Below, in pieces: positions 45,001 through 54,915 of a stretch of DNA of 64,000 nt. The notes under the pieces are model-generated. The model was not told the origin of the DNA. It searched no databases and saw only the letters and a list, made by a program, of their open reading frames with translations. Both the position numbers and the translations under genes were made by a program. The DNA is from Trachythela sp. YZ-2020 (lineage: Eukaryota > Cnidaria > Anthozoa > Malacalcyonacea > Clavulariidae), in contig JADLSH010000164.1 of the NCBI GenBank assembly GCA_016169945.1, positions 1,054,001 to 1,118,000 of the forward strand, given 5' to 3'. The number at the start of each line of letters is the position of its first letter. The stretch's first letter is position 1.

Positions 45001-46905
45001 ATTTTGCTTTTTCTAACACCAACAATTTTACTTGTCAGTGTTAGGGTGTTGCCAGTTAATGGGTTTATGCCCTTATGTACAGCAGACTATTGTAAAGGCC
45101 ATGCACTATATTGGGGGGGGGGCATAAAAGAGAGTGGGGACCTAATTAGTTAACCATAAAATGCTATGACGTTGTTACAATGTATGTTTATGGTGTAATG
45201 AAAATTGTTAAATCTCATCATAGTACACATGCTTTGTGTGAGTAGGGGGGTCTTATAATTAAGTTCTTAATCTAAAATGGGGTTATATCCTCATGTTTCA
45301 GGCACAATAAGGTTAGGAATTGGTTTGGGATTTGGGTCAAGAGAAATATATTTGTGCCCAAAACATGAGGATACTACCTAAAATGGGGGTTATTGGAGAG
45401 GGGCTTATTCAGGGTTTCTAATAGAATTTTCATCAGAAGGTTGTTGACACTATTATAAGAGTCAAAATGAGGTGCCGGTCAATATTTCATGTCTCAACTC
45501 CACTTTGCCAGCTACAATATGCTTTTATAAGTAACATCTTACAAAATATCTTACTTTGTATGGTAAAACATTCAATATTATTAGTAGACGGTTTGATCTC
45601 ACACTGACTTAAAAGCAGATGATAATGGATTGGTATACAACTGGTCTTCCAGCTTCTATTGAAAATCTATTTGAAACGGGTCAAAATAAAGATATTAAGG
45701 CTGATTTCCATTCAGTGCAAAATGTCGTGCGATCAACCTTTTGCGATCGTTTTCTTTTGAATTGTGAGCCCTCGACTGGATCCGTTCCAGTCGAGGGCTC
45801 ATAATTCAAAAGAAAACGATTGCAGAAAGTCGATCGTGCGACATTTTGCACTGAATGGAAATCAGCCTTTATGATTGCTAATATAGTGTTTTTTGTTCAG
45901 ACTGTATTCAAGCACCTGTACAAGAATTCCGGAAGAGAGAAGGGTACCCTTCGGTTCTTCAGGGAGAAATTGAACCGGAGAAATGTCACAGTCGACGTAA
46001 AACACTATGAGGATTGTGAGCAGCTGTTTTTCAGTGTTGGTAAGTGTTTTATTATTGAAGCCCTCACAGAGTTTTTCCAAATGGTTGATACAAAACACAA
46101 ACCAACAGCAAATGGTCCTCATAGTGTTCATGTTCTAACTGAAGCATACCAGAAGACTTATCTCATCAACACTCTGGACAAATTCCTCAACGAGTATGTT
46201 TTTGTTGGTGAAAATAAGGAGAACACAACAGTCGATGGTGTTTGGTGTTATGGCATCAACATCCTCAAGTCATTCCTGCTGCTTGCAGATATTAAGGATG
46301 CTGTTGCCTCAGGTAATGGTGAGTACTTGTCCGTCCTGAGGAAACAGCTATTGGAGCATTTCTTTTCTACTCCTGGATTCAATGAGTTCGCTATCGAGAT
46401 GTTTATCAACATTTTACAGTGTCAAGTGCTTTTATCAGAAGCCGAAGCTCACCGCTGCAAATGGGCTGCTACCGTGAATTGGAAAGGTGGTGCTCACAAG
46501 AACATAGAGATTGACCTGTTCCAGGAAAACCGAAACTGTGAGATGAAGAAGCTGATTAGGTCTATGGGAGCAAACAAGACGGAAAAGGCAATCGGCAGAG
46601 CAAGCAAGGCATCAGGAGGGGTGACAAAGATTGTTGAGGCATTCGAGAGTCAGATAAAGATGCACAAGAAGTCATCAACACATTCTCACAAATCATCAAG
46701 TGAAGATGAAAAGTTGATCGGTAAGGACTTAAGGGCCTTAAGGCCTTTTAGGAAGGAAGATGGCAGGATGTTTGAAACATTTGTTGGCATTTCATACAAC
46801 CCTGTACATGCCTTCAACAAAGAAAAATTTAAAGAATGGACTGATAGGCATAAGAACAATATTCTGATGCATTACCCTGATAATTCAGAAGAACCGATTG
46901 AATAA
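42080..46905 (+). CDS. DUF6589 (Academ-type) transposase, four exons, 875 aa
   Basis: The enzyme presumed to move the 9.4-kb element. Exons 42080-42505, 42785-43132, 44034-44882 and 45901-46905 are joined by GT-AG introns, every one in phase 0, with no stop: 142 + 116 + 283 + 334 codons. The N terminus is a C4 zinc finger like ZAD (C23, C26, C69, C72: CRLC ... CTPC). The middle has VYVLDNIDWEEKAHDM, HAVATSIVF, FGDQLTRVRFAGAKDLRAG and CIVDWHTKRSYLK. Joining exon 3 to exon 4 gives YLK-TVFKHLYK. Exon 4 has GTLRFFREKLNRRNV, DGVWCYGINILKSFLL, WAATVNWKGG and RSMGANKTEKAI, all DUF6589 landmarks. The ATG at 42080 has good context. A short ORF at 45619-45804 in the last intron is part of a palindrome, not an exon. 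Catalytic residues of this family cannot be named with certainty by eye. Confidence 0.85.
43526..43775 (+). repeat. two tandemly placed TTAACCC-family MITEs in transposase intron 2
   Basis: Copy 1 (about 43526-43630) and copy 2 (about 43657-43775) each begin TAACCCATTTAATAGCTGGCA and end with a CCAGTTAwTrGGTTAA-like inverse. Both carry a degenerate 'ACTCTGTCTAAYGCCAGA' centre. The ends are imperfect inverted repeats with possible TTAA target sites. Confidence 0.65.
44934..45066 (+). repeat. TTAACCC-family MITE in transposase intron 3
   Basis: Begins TTAACTCATTAGCTGGCA, ends TGCCAGTTAATGGG and contains 'ACTCTGTCTAACACCAGA'. A short internal duplication around the 'AACACCA' unit is visible. 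A G-run follows at 45113-45121. Confidence 0.65.
45697..45869. repeat. 173-bp near-perfect palindrome in transposase intron 3
   Basis: AAGGCTGATTTCCATTCAGT at the left end is the exact inverse of the right end, and about 85 bp per arm pairs with few mismatches around a centre near 45783. It has the shape of a foldback MITE. Related ends (TTTCCATTTAG ... CTAAATGGAAA) flank 47328-47382 and a half copy lies near 43406. Confidence 0.8.
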
Positions 46906-47943
46906 TTAAATCCAGATCTACATACAATAAGCTAACTAGTGTTTGTTGAATTGCCAGCATGTCAAATCCAATATTAATTAAACCCATTAGCTGGCAATGT
47001 GCCCTACATGAGTATTAGCAAACTTAAGCAATGCTAAAATCTAGTATGGGATGTGACAAAAAAACAGTTTAAAATAATATATTTTGCTATAATGGCAAAA
47101 ACTAGGACTACCGGTTTTTCGAGAAAATAACGACTGTTTATTCGTTACATCCCCATACTCGATTAGACGTTGCTCACTAGTTTACTCTGTCTAACGCCAG
47201 ATGATTTTACGCATCAGTGGTAGGGTACTGGCAGTTAATTCAATGGTCTAGGTTTCCCATTTAAGAAGGATATTGCTTGGAAACAACTTTTCAGTTAATC
47301 CTCACAGACAATAGCTTCAGTCTGGTTTCCATTTAGTCCTAATTGATATATTCATGACTGTATTGGCTAAATGGAAATCATACTTTAATGTAAATTAGAA
47401 ATAAGCTAGTGTTTATAACACTATTAGGCCATTTTGAGCATTATACAATGCTTCTGAAGGAATATACTGCACATTATACACCTATTAACTGCTTGCATAT
47501 GTGCAGTTAGTTTAATTAAACTTTTTGGGATTGTTTGTATTAATATTTGCACATGGCACTGGGACGAATAAGAGGATGCACATTAACAATTCAATAATAT
47601 GTAAAGGAATGATTATTGCATGTAACACAAAGAACAGATGTATCTACAGTATTGATATTTAACTAATATGTAGATTATGTACAGTAGGTTTTATTAACTA
47701 GTAGTTCATGTTCATATGAGCTTGCTTATAATGTAAGGGCTAATGAGACAAATATTGAATGTATCTGTGTGCATATAATAATTTTCATTCCAACTTTTGC
47801 AATAGAATTGGATGTAGTTATTATTATATTCACATTTGCCAAACTTGTGTGGTTAAAAATAAAGGCGCATATGAACATGCCCTATGTGTTAAGCTGTAGA
47901 TACTTGTAAGATAATATAATATACGTTTCCCCCAAATCGTAAC
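46906..47943. other. spacer between the convergent AcademH genes, with repeat copies
   Basis: No gene. A TTAACCC-family copy spans about 46979-47245 (AAACCCATTAGCTGGCA at the start, GGCAGTTAATTCAATGG at the end), enlarged by about 130 bp of unrelated sequence in the middle. A foldback repeat with TTTCCATTTAG termini lies at about 47328-47382. The rest is AT-rich. Confidence 0.5.
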
Positions 47944-49753
47944 TTACAGTTTCTGCAAAAGAAGGTGTAGACACATGGGACACTTGCACCGTTCCTCGCA
48001 TACACTGCAACAAAGGTGTAATGGTTTCACAAAATTATTTTGCTCAAAATCCAATGACTTCAGTAGTAAGTTTCTCAGGCATACATCCTCACTCGAACAA
48101 AAGTTTCGCATATCATCTTGCATTACTACTCTATTTTTACCAATGTCTCGGTTATTATAGTTTAAGCAAGCTGATGATAGCTTGCCATCCCTGCCAGCAC
48201 GTCCGGTCTCTTGAAAGTAGGCTTTCACATTACATGGCGGTCCAATATGTATGACCTGGCGTATGTCTGGAATGTCCACACCCATCCCTATAGCTATAGT
48301 AGCAAATACCACCCGGATAATGCTTGTTCTTGAGCAAAGTTGTTTTAAAATTTCGTCCTTCATCTCGGTGGTTTGTGGAGCATGAAACTGTGCGAAAAGT
48401 CGGTTTGCAGGAATTGCAGCAGAACCAGGAGGGAAATATTGTTCAACACCAAGAACATATTCAAATAGCTTGTAGGCAAATCCACATAACCTTAAAGGCA
48501 CATACACAATGGTAAGTTGATATTCAGTCTTTTCCTCCAAAAGACCTTTGGCAATTGGCATTAGTATAGATTTAATGGCATCAGCATCTTGTCCATGTCT
48601 AAATACTTTTTTGTAAAAAATATTTTTCCTGTCAGGGTTGGCAACAATGAATTTACACTTCTTCAAACCTAGCGACTCCTGGATAGCATTCATGTCAGTC
48701 CGACTTGCTGTTGCTGTCATGGCAAGACAAGGAACATCTGGAAAAAGTGCACACAGCACTCCTAATCTGCCATAATCTTTTCTGAAGTCGGTACCCCTGC
48801 AACATGTCAAAACAAAATATAAGATAGGTGTAATAGGATACAAATATATAGTTTACTGAACTGACCAGTGAGCACACTATAAATACATGTATGCAGTATG
48901 CTCTCTCTGTGAAGGAAATCATTTGTTAAAGTATGGCACATCGCATCTCTGAAAAACTAGATCATGCAATATATATGAATATTGACCCTCACATACACCT
49001 TACAAACCAAATATTATCTGGACAGTAAAAGCTAGGCACCTGAGGAATATTCCAATAAATATCAATAGTACTCTAATTCCAGTCAGGAATATAAAGCTGC
49101 TGAATTTAAGCTGATGTGAAAGATCAAAGATAGGGAAAATTTGATACTAACCATTCAACAATACAATGAGCTTCATCAACCACAATTGCAATCACATTTT
49201 CTTGATAAGTTTTGCTCAACAATAACTCCCGTCCATATTTACTAGAAACCAAAGTTTCTGGATGAGCAAAAACAATATGGTAGTGACCATCGCGTAGCTT
49301 TCTTTCCTCGCAAAGACAGAAATCAATCTCGACCTCCATATTTTCGTCTATAAATATGTCCTGTTCGTCGGCATGTTCTCTTCTCGGCGTTCTCGATTCC
49401 TTCACATCGATAACAGAAGCTCTGATACCACTGATTCTTAGCCGAGATATTTGGTTACTCATCAATGAATTAAGAGGTGATACAACGACAACTATAGAAT
49501 TTACAGCTGCCGTAGAAACACCTTGCAAATATTGAACTTTGTCGCGCAGCTTGTATTTGGCAAACAATAGCATTGGTAGCAGATGGAAAATCAAAGACTT
49601 CCCATAGCCCGTTGGTAAAACACACATCACATCTTTCTGTAAATATACACTCTCCAGACAAAGAACTTGCTTTGGTTTCAAAATAGTCTCTTGGTATAAA
49701 CTATTTAAAACCGCAAACTCTAAACAAGTTAAAAAGGTTATGTAGTCCAACAT
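47944..49753 (-). CDS. RecQ-like SF2 DNA helicase, two exons, 484 aa
   Basis: An ATP-driven DNA helicase carried by the transposon, probably aiding strand separation during its transposition. Exon 1 is 49753-49152 (start in good context, GCCATGTTGG); a 355-bp GT-AG intron follows; exon 2 is 48796-47944. The splice restores VEWGTDFRKDYGRLG, the conserved RecQ sequence after the DEAH box. Motifs in order: LKPKQVLCLE (motif 0), LPTGYGKSLIF (Walker A), VVSPLNSLMSNQ (Ia), IVVDEAHCIVEW (II), MTATASRTD (III), TIAIGMGVDIPD (V), QETGRAGRDG (VI). The C-terminal Cys pairs (CCSVCEERCKCPMC) look like a short zinc-binding module. No frame break was found. It lacks the long HRDC/RQC tail of cellular RecQ proteins and lies inside the element's inverted repeats, convergent with the transposase. 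Confidence 0.85.
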
Positions 49754-49974
49754 GGCGGAAACGGGAAAGATGGCTGGCCTACTATACGAAGTGGAAACAT
49801 GTAATATGACACTTTCCCCTCACCCCCTGAGGCAATACATTTTGTATGAGTCACGTGACCAGCTCCATCCAGGGTTTTATCTCCACAGAGGGAAAAGCCT
49901 GGGTACGAGGATGATCAAAGCGATGTCCTAGCAACAATATGTTGTTCTAAAAATGTATACATTTTCGTATTCGT

Positions 49975-50461
49975 TTTGAAATAAAATCAAACACAAAACT
50001 AACTCTCTGCTGTTCTTTATTTTCTCTCTACTGAACGACAAACATTCCGTACAGCGGCCCTTGCAGACATGGTGTAAAGTGAAACGAACGATAACGGGAA
50101 TCATGTGTACTATCACGTGTACTATCATGTGCGACTTTGACCGAGACTCGACCTTGGTCAGTGACCTTGAACAAAGCGTGCAAATTTCTCTGCTCATTTA
50201 AAAAACCTTGAGTACTAGTCAGCACATTAAATTGACAGCTGTCATGGATAAAAAACAGTACGCAGCTAAACGCACCTGGGATTTTAGAAAGAAAAAAGAA
50301 TTCACTAAATACAACGGTTACGTCACCTCAAAGGGTACGTCACCGGGTTACGTCACCTCATAGGGTACGTCAGCGGGTTACGCCACCTCATTATTCATAG
50401 GATGACGTCATGGGTGTTGCAAGGCGCTCCGCTCGTCGTAGGACCCCCACTTCCCTTACTA
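49975..50461 (-). repeat. right terminal inverted repeat of the AcademH-like element
   Basis: Carries the matching CRE palindrome TGACGTCA (50403-50410) and, more clearly than the left copy, a tandem of about 20-bp units built on GGTTACGTCACCTCA and GGGTACGTCACC (50312-50395). About 15 bp present here at 50270-50290 are absent on the left. Confidence 0.85.
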
Positions 50462-50902
50462 CTATTGCACCTTCAACACTTCTATTTTCATGTGTGCAAA
50501 AACTAGTAATATTTGACCGATGAAAAATACTCTCGCTCATTTCTATAAATGAGTAACTATTTCAGCACGTTTGCATGTATCTAGACAAGTGATCTTTACT
50601 AAGTTTGTATAGCTATTAGTACCAGAGAATGAACACAGTGCCACGACAATCTAAACATTGCCTAAATTTAGTGTCCATGCACCGTGTGGGTTACCTATTC
50701 TGAAATGGTTTAACCTTTGGTAATTTTCAATGTGGTCTTCCGGCTTCCAAAAGTTGCCATATGGCAACTCTGCCAGTTAAAACGGTAATGAAAGCGCCCA
50801 CCTTGTATCAAGCCCCCAGTTGAACATGGTTGGGTTGTTTCATTAACATATTCCCAGTATTATATTACTACCTCTGTTATTTTCTGCTTCTTGGTACTGT
50901 AG

Positions 50903-53900
50903 GCATGGCAAACACGGAAAACCTTTCAGAAATACCATCGACTGTAGCCATCTTGAATATCAAATCATTGACAACGAGTTGACTAAGTGTAACCAGGTTA
51001 GACTACCAGTCCCTGCAGATGGCCACTGTATTGTTCGGGCTTTTCACAAAGCCTTGAGTACTGAAGATTCATGTGACATCAGTTACACTGAACTTTTGCA
51101 GGATGCTTGTGCAGAGATAAAGGAAAATCTCTCTTTTTATGGATGTAAAATCACCTCAAATACTAACATAGCCCAAGAACTTTACGAATACCAAGTAGAA
51201 AAAGTATACAGTAAAGATATTGTGGACTTGATTGTGTACGCCCTTGCTAATTGCACTAAGTCAACAGTTGTCGTCATTTATATCCATGAAAACTGCGTTA
51301 AAAGATTCGAAATACCACCTGCACGAGAAGGTTTTGTTTCCCAACGAATTGTCACGGTTCGAATGGGAGAACATTACGAAGCAGTGGTATCCATGGAAGC
51401 ATCCAAGGACAAAACAACTAACATCTCGAAGTCTTCTGGCGTGCCAGTCATTGTTATTTCCGACAGCGATAACACACCGAAGAAAACACAACTGAAGGGG
51501 AGGGACGTCATCTCAAAGTCAAATGCAGAAATGTATGATCGAGTTATTGTTGAATCTGAGTCCGACTCGGAGCCATTGGCTAAGAAGCCAAAAGTAAAAG
51601 CGGAGTTTGATGATGAAAATGGTAACAGTAGTTCATTTCATGACAGCTCAAGTGACTCGGACTTAAATCATTCTCTTTCAAGCAGCAATCCTTTGAAGTT
51701 AACACCTGAGGTGTGGAGTGACATTCCTGTTTCGAAATGTAATGCACTACCTAACGACATAGATGGTAACGTTGTCTATGAACTTCCGTTTGACCGTGAT
51801 GACCGAATGGCTTCTTCTAAAGATGGACGGAAATGGAAGAGATACATGACATCTATTCGCAGCGGCTTCAAGGGAATTAGGGTCTTGCAAGGTGTGCTGG
51901 CTCTTTCAAGTGCTCAAACAGTCTTTGTAACTTCCGCAAACAGTGCGGACCTAACTTGACGCATTTTGACAAGGCGAGCGCTTGTAAATTTTGTGGCAAA
52001 ACTGCTGATTTCATACCATGCTCCGCTAGTAAAGTTTGGGAGTTTAATGATCATCGCCAATCGGTTACAGTGTATCATTATGGATTACACACATGTCCAG
52101 TTGTTATTAAACCAGATGCAAAAGAGGCTTCTGATGCGTTGAAAAAGTTTGTCGCTAATCCAGAAATGAAGCCTCGTAAGGCAGTATCGTCTATTATAAC
52201 TGACGCTGTTAAAGAGGGCCGTGCTTGGGATGATATCAATAGCTTGACGGAGAGCCTTATTGATCCAAAAAACTTAAAGACTTAAAGCAGAAGGTTCGAA
52301 AGGAACTACACCCTGAAGGCCATAGCTTTGAGGTCGTTCAGTTACTGAAAACAAAGCTCGACACAAAGGATCCTCTCTACATCTTTGACATAAACGATAG
52401 CCGTTTTCAAAGTGACAAGCCTACGTTTGTTTTCAGCACCAGTCAAGAGAAGATGGTTGTTGCTTCCAAGATGCAACGGAATAGCCAGCTTCTTCTTGAG
52501 AAGGAATATTGTCATTTCAATGGAAAGCATGCTAGAGTTCGGGGACTGAAGACTTTGACTGCCAGTGTCTTCCATCCATTGCTAGGGAAAATGGTGCGAT
52601 TAGCGGTAATGCACTGCGAATATTAGGATGCTACCAACGTGGCACTTTTTTGGCATCTTTTTAATAAAGCTCTTCAAGCTGCTACAAACAATCCAATGAT
52701 AACATTCCAACCATATGGTTACATGATGGATGAAGGCGGGGCAGAATGGGCTGGTCTACAGAAAGAGTGTGGTGAGCAAGAAGTTACCGTCGCTAAAAGC
52801 TGCCAATTCCATTACAAGCAAGCAGTTAACAGAGAAGCTGGAAAGCTAAATAGTTCAAAATCCAAGTTTGAATTCAAGAAGATTGCGAATAGCATGCTTA
52901 TCGCAAGCTCTCATGCTGCTTATGACAAAGCTTACGGAAAGATGGTAACATTCATCAAAGATAAACCAACAAAGAGAGGTTTATTGAAAACATGGCTGGA
53001 TTGGTGGGATGAGAGAAAACAGCATGTGTTCAACGCCTTCCGTACTCTCCCATTCACGCCTACAACAAACCTCAGTGAATGTCTCCATTCGTCTTGGGAA
53101 ACCACCAATGCATCCAAACTAACCCTAATTGACGCGATTTATGATGACGTGGCAGACTCTTTGAAGTTCGCAGCTTATGAAAAACTGTTAGGCAACGGAT
53201 CGCTTCCACCGCCAGGTGTACCTACTGAGCCTACCAGGCTAGCAAGAGAGAGAGAGAGTCAGCGTCGCAAAGCAGAGTCTTATGCCCATGATTTGGCAAA
53301 TGGTGAGATCCCTATTCTTCATGATGAATCTCTTCAATCCAACTCTTTCACAGTGGATCCGCTTTGTACTCACAGGCATGATAGAAGGGCGATGAAAGGA
53401 GATTTTGGGAAAAGAAAAGCAAAGTCTACGAGTGCATATGATGACAGCGCGTCAAGCCCATCTAGTTTATCACAGAGCAGTTCCGATGAAGACGATCCCC
53501 AACATGCAAGCAAAGAAAGTACACAGTCAGACAGAGGAGGGAGATACAGAAAGAACAGAAGCAAACAGTTTCTCAAAAACTTGAGCAAAGCTAAAAGTCA
53601 GAGAACGCGAATCTCAGTAGCGTCGTCACAAAGTTCCAATGACTGCCATCGCATCTACAACGTCACCTCAGCACAAGTGCAGGATCATTCAGTCACGTAC
53701 GAGGTCAATATCTGCACCCAACCCTCTTGCTCTTGTCCAGAAGGTCTGAAGCTAAAAAAGAATGTTTGCAAACATGTTCTATGGATTTACATGTTTGTTC
53801 TTGGTGTGGACGAATCGAACCCTTTGCTTCAACAGGTCTACCTTACTGCAGATGAAGTGAGGCAGATGCTAAAAAAGTCATCATCTGAAGAAACAAGAAT

Positions 53901-54345
53901 GTACGGGACCAGTACGGGTACTACAAGTCGAGAGCGGGGCAGTCAAAACAGTATCTCCTCATCGGCAAGCAATGAGCCTTGTTATCTACCTGCTAGCCAA
54001 GCGATGAACTCTAATCCTTTCTTTCTTAAGCTTTTGGAAGAAAACGTGAAAGTGTGTGCAGGATGCGTACGTCCAAATAATAAATTCAGAGTGAACGGTA
54101 TTAGATCTTCTCCACCATATGACATTGTCGTTCGTCATCGCGAGATTCGCCAGTGGAAGGCAAATGGCAACATCCAACGTAGTCCTTCGCCACAAAATAC
54201 GTATTATCACGCTGATGTCAGCTGTATACAGAAGAACAACCCGGACTTCCAATCAAATATGCTTGTCATCTCAACAGATGTGAAAAACTCTCTTAAAAAG
54301 GAACATAGTACGTATCTACGACAACATTTTGACATTACTCCGTAA
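50903..54345 (+). pseudogene. MULE transposase with N-terminal OTU domain and SWIM finger, decayed
   Basis: The exon opens after an acceptor at 50902. First comes an OTU-type cysteine protease domain (VPADGHCIVRAFHKAL, the Asp-Gly-x-Cys box, to GEHYEAVV with the late His), then an acidic linker and DGRKWKRYM. A one-base shift near 51892 leads into a Cys/His zinc domain (CAGSFKCSNSLCNF, CKFCG, VTVYHYGLHTC). After a second shift near 52280 comes the transposase core: YCHFNGKHARVRG, where Asn replaces the first catalytic Asp; a stop at 52625; then GYMMDEGGAEWAGL (second Asp) and KSCQFHYKQ. A SWIM zinc finger (CSCPEGLKLKKNVCKH) follows at about 53730. The C terminus ends at TAA 54345. OTU plus MULE is a known combination in some eukaryotic Mutator-like elements; the OTU may remove ubiquitin-like modifiers, which is inference. 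This copy is dead. Confidence 0.8.
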
Positions 54346-54357
54346 GCTATGATTGGT

Positions 54358-54490
54358 TCATGTTGTTTCAGTTATTCCGTCATGCAGAAAAATTGATTAA
54401 AAATACAAACACATATTATGCTGATATTAACTGCACGCGGAAAAACTTGGACTTCCAGTCAAGTATTAACGTCATTGCGAGTAACTCTCT
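54358..54490 (+). repeat. diverged tandem duplicate of the MULE 3' coding end
   Basis: From about 54405 the sequence repeats the last coding part of the MULE in diverged form: NTYYHADVSC / NPDFQSN becomes NTYYADINC / NLDFQSS. A preceding phrase 'CATGCAGAAAAAT' recurs again at 61473, right of the BEL element, showing that the BEL inserted into this duplicated tail. Confidence 0.55.
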
Positions 54491-54500
54491 TAATAGAGCA

Positions 54501-54866
54501 TGTTAGACTCGAGATTCCGGACACGATTTTGAACGCGTTGATATTTTGATTCTTTAATACGGTTCAACTACATTGACAAATAAATACAAATACGTCTACA
54601 TATATACACTACATAATGGTAGATACAAATCACAAGAAATAGCATGCACATAACATTAACTTACAAATTTAGTTCTCTGTCCGGGTAGAAGTAACTTATA
54701 GATTTCTTTAGATTGTTCAGCAGAGCTTAGTCATACTTATTCGTTGAAGTTTGATTAGAAGATCCAAAATATATTATTGCAGTTGCTGCTTAAATATGCT
54801 ACTTAGCATATTGTTATTGAACAATATTAGCATATTGTTATTGTTATTTCCGGTTTGAATACAATA
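54501..54866 (-). repeat. 3' LTR of the BEL/Pao element
   Basis: It differs from the other LTR by five substitutions and one 6-bp indel (an extra TTATTG near 54840). No insertion within it is seen. Confidence 0.93.
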
Positions 54867-54915
54867 TACCGGCCCCGAAGTGTTCCGTAAACGGACATTT
54901 ACACAAATAATCACT

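Larger units (their letters stand above)
41060..50461 (+). mobile_element. 9.4-kb AcademH-like DNA transposon with transposase and helicase
   Basis: Both ends read inwards as TAGTAAGGGAAGTGGGGGTC and continue as an inverted repeat of about 450-490 bp (41060-41515 and 49975-50461). A further inverted block lies at about 41740-41815 and 49850-49925 (CCTGGATGGAGCTGGTCACG). Inside are two convergent spliced genes with no frame break: a DUF6589 transposase on + (42080-46905) and a RecQ-like helicase on - (49753-47944). Academ-superfamily transposons that carry a helicase are known as AcademH, found in animals and fungi; the layout here fits. I could not identify a convincing target duplication (at most a 2-bp TA), so exact ends may be off by a few bases. 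Small MITEs have entered its introns and spacer only. Confidence 0.8.

Noticed and set aside
45619..45804. Possible extra transposase exon (MDWYTTGLPASIENLF...)
   Set aside because: It overlaps the palindrome, and skipping it joins exons 3 and 4 in frame at a conserved DUF6589 position.
43526..47245. CRISPR-like array
   Set aside because: Repeated units are dispersed MITEs of unequal spacing in a eukaryotic context, not short direct repeats with spacers.
41040..50480. 3-4 bp target duplication expected for Academ
   Set aside because: Bases outside the inverted repeats (ACAAG / CTATTG) do not match beyond a possible TA, so no duplication is claimed.
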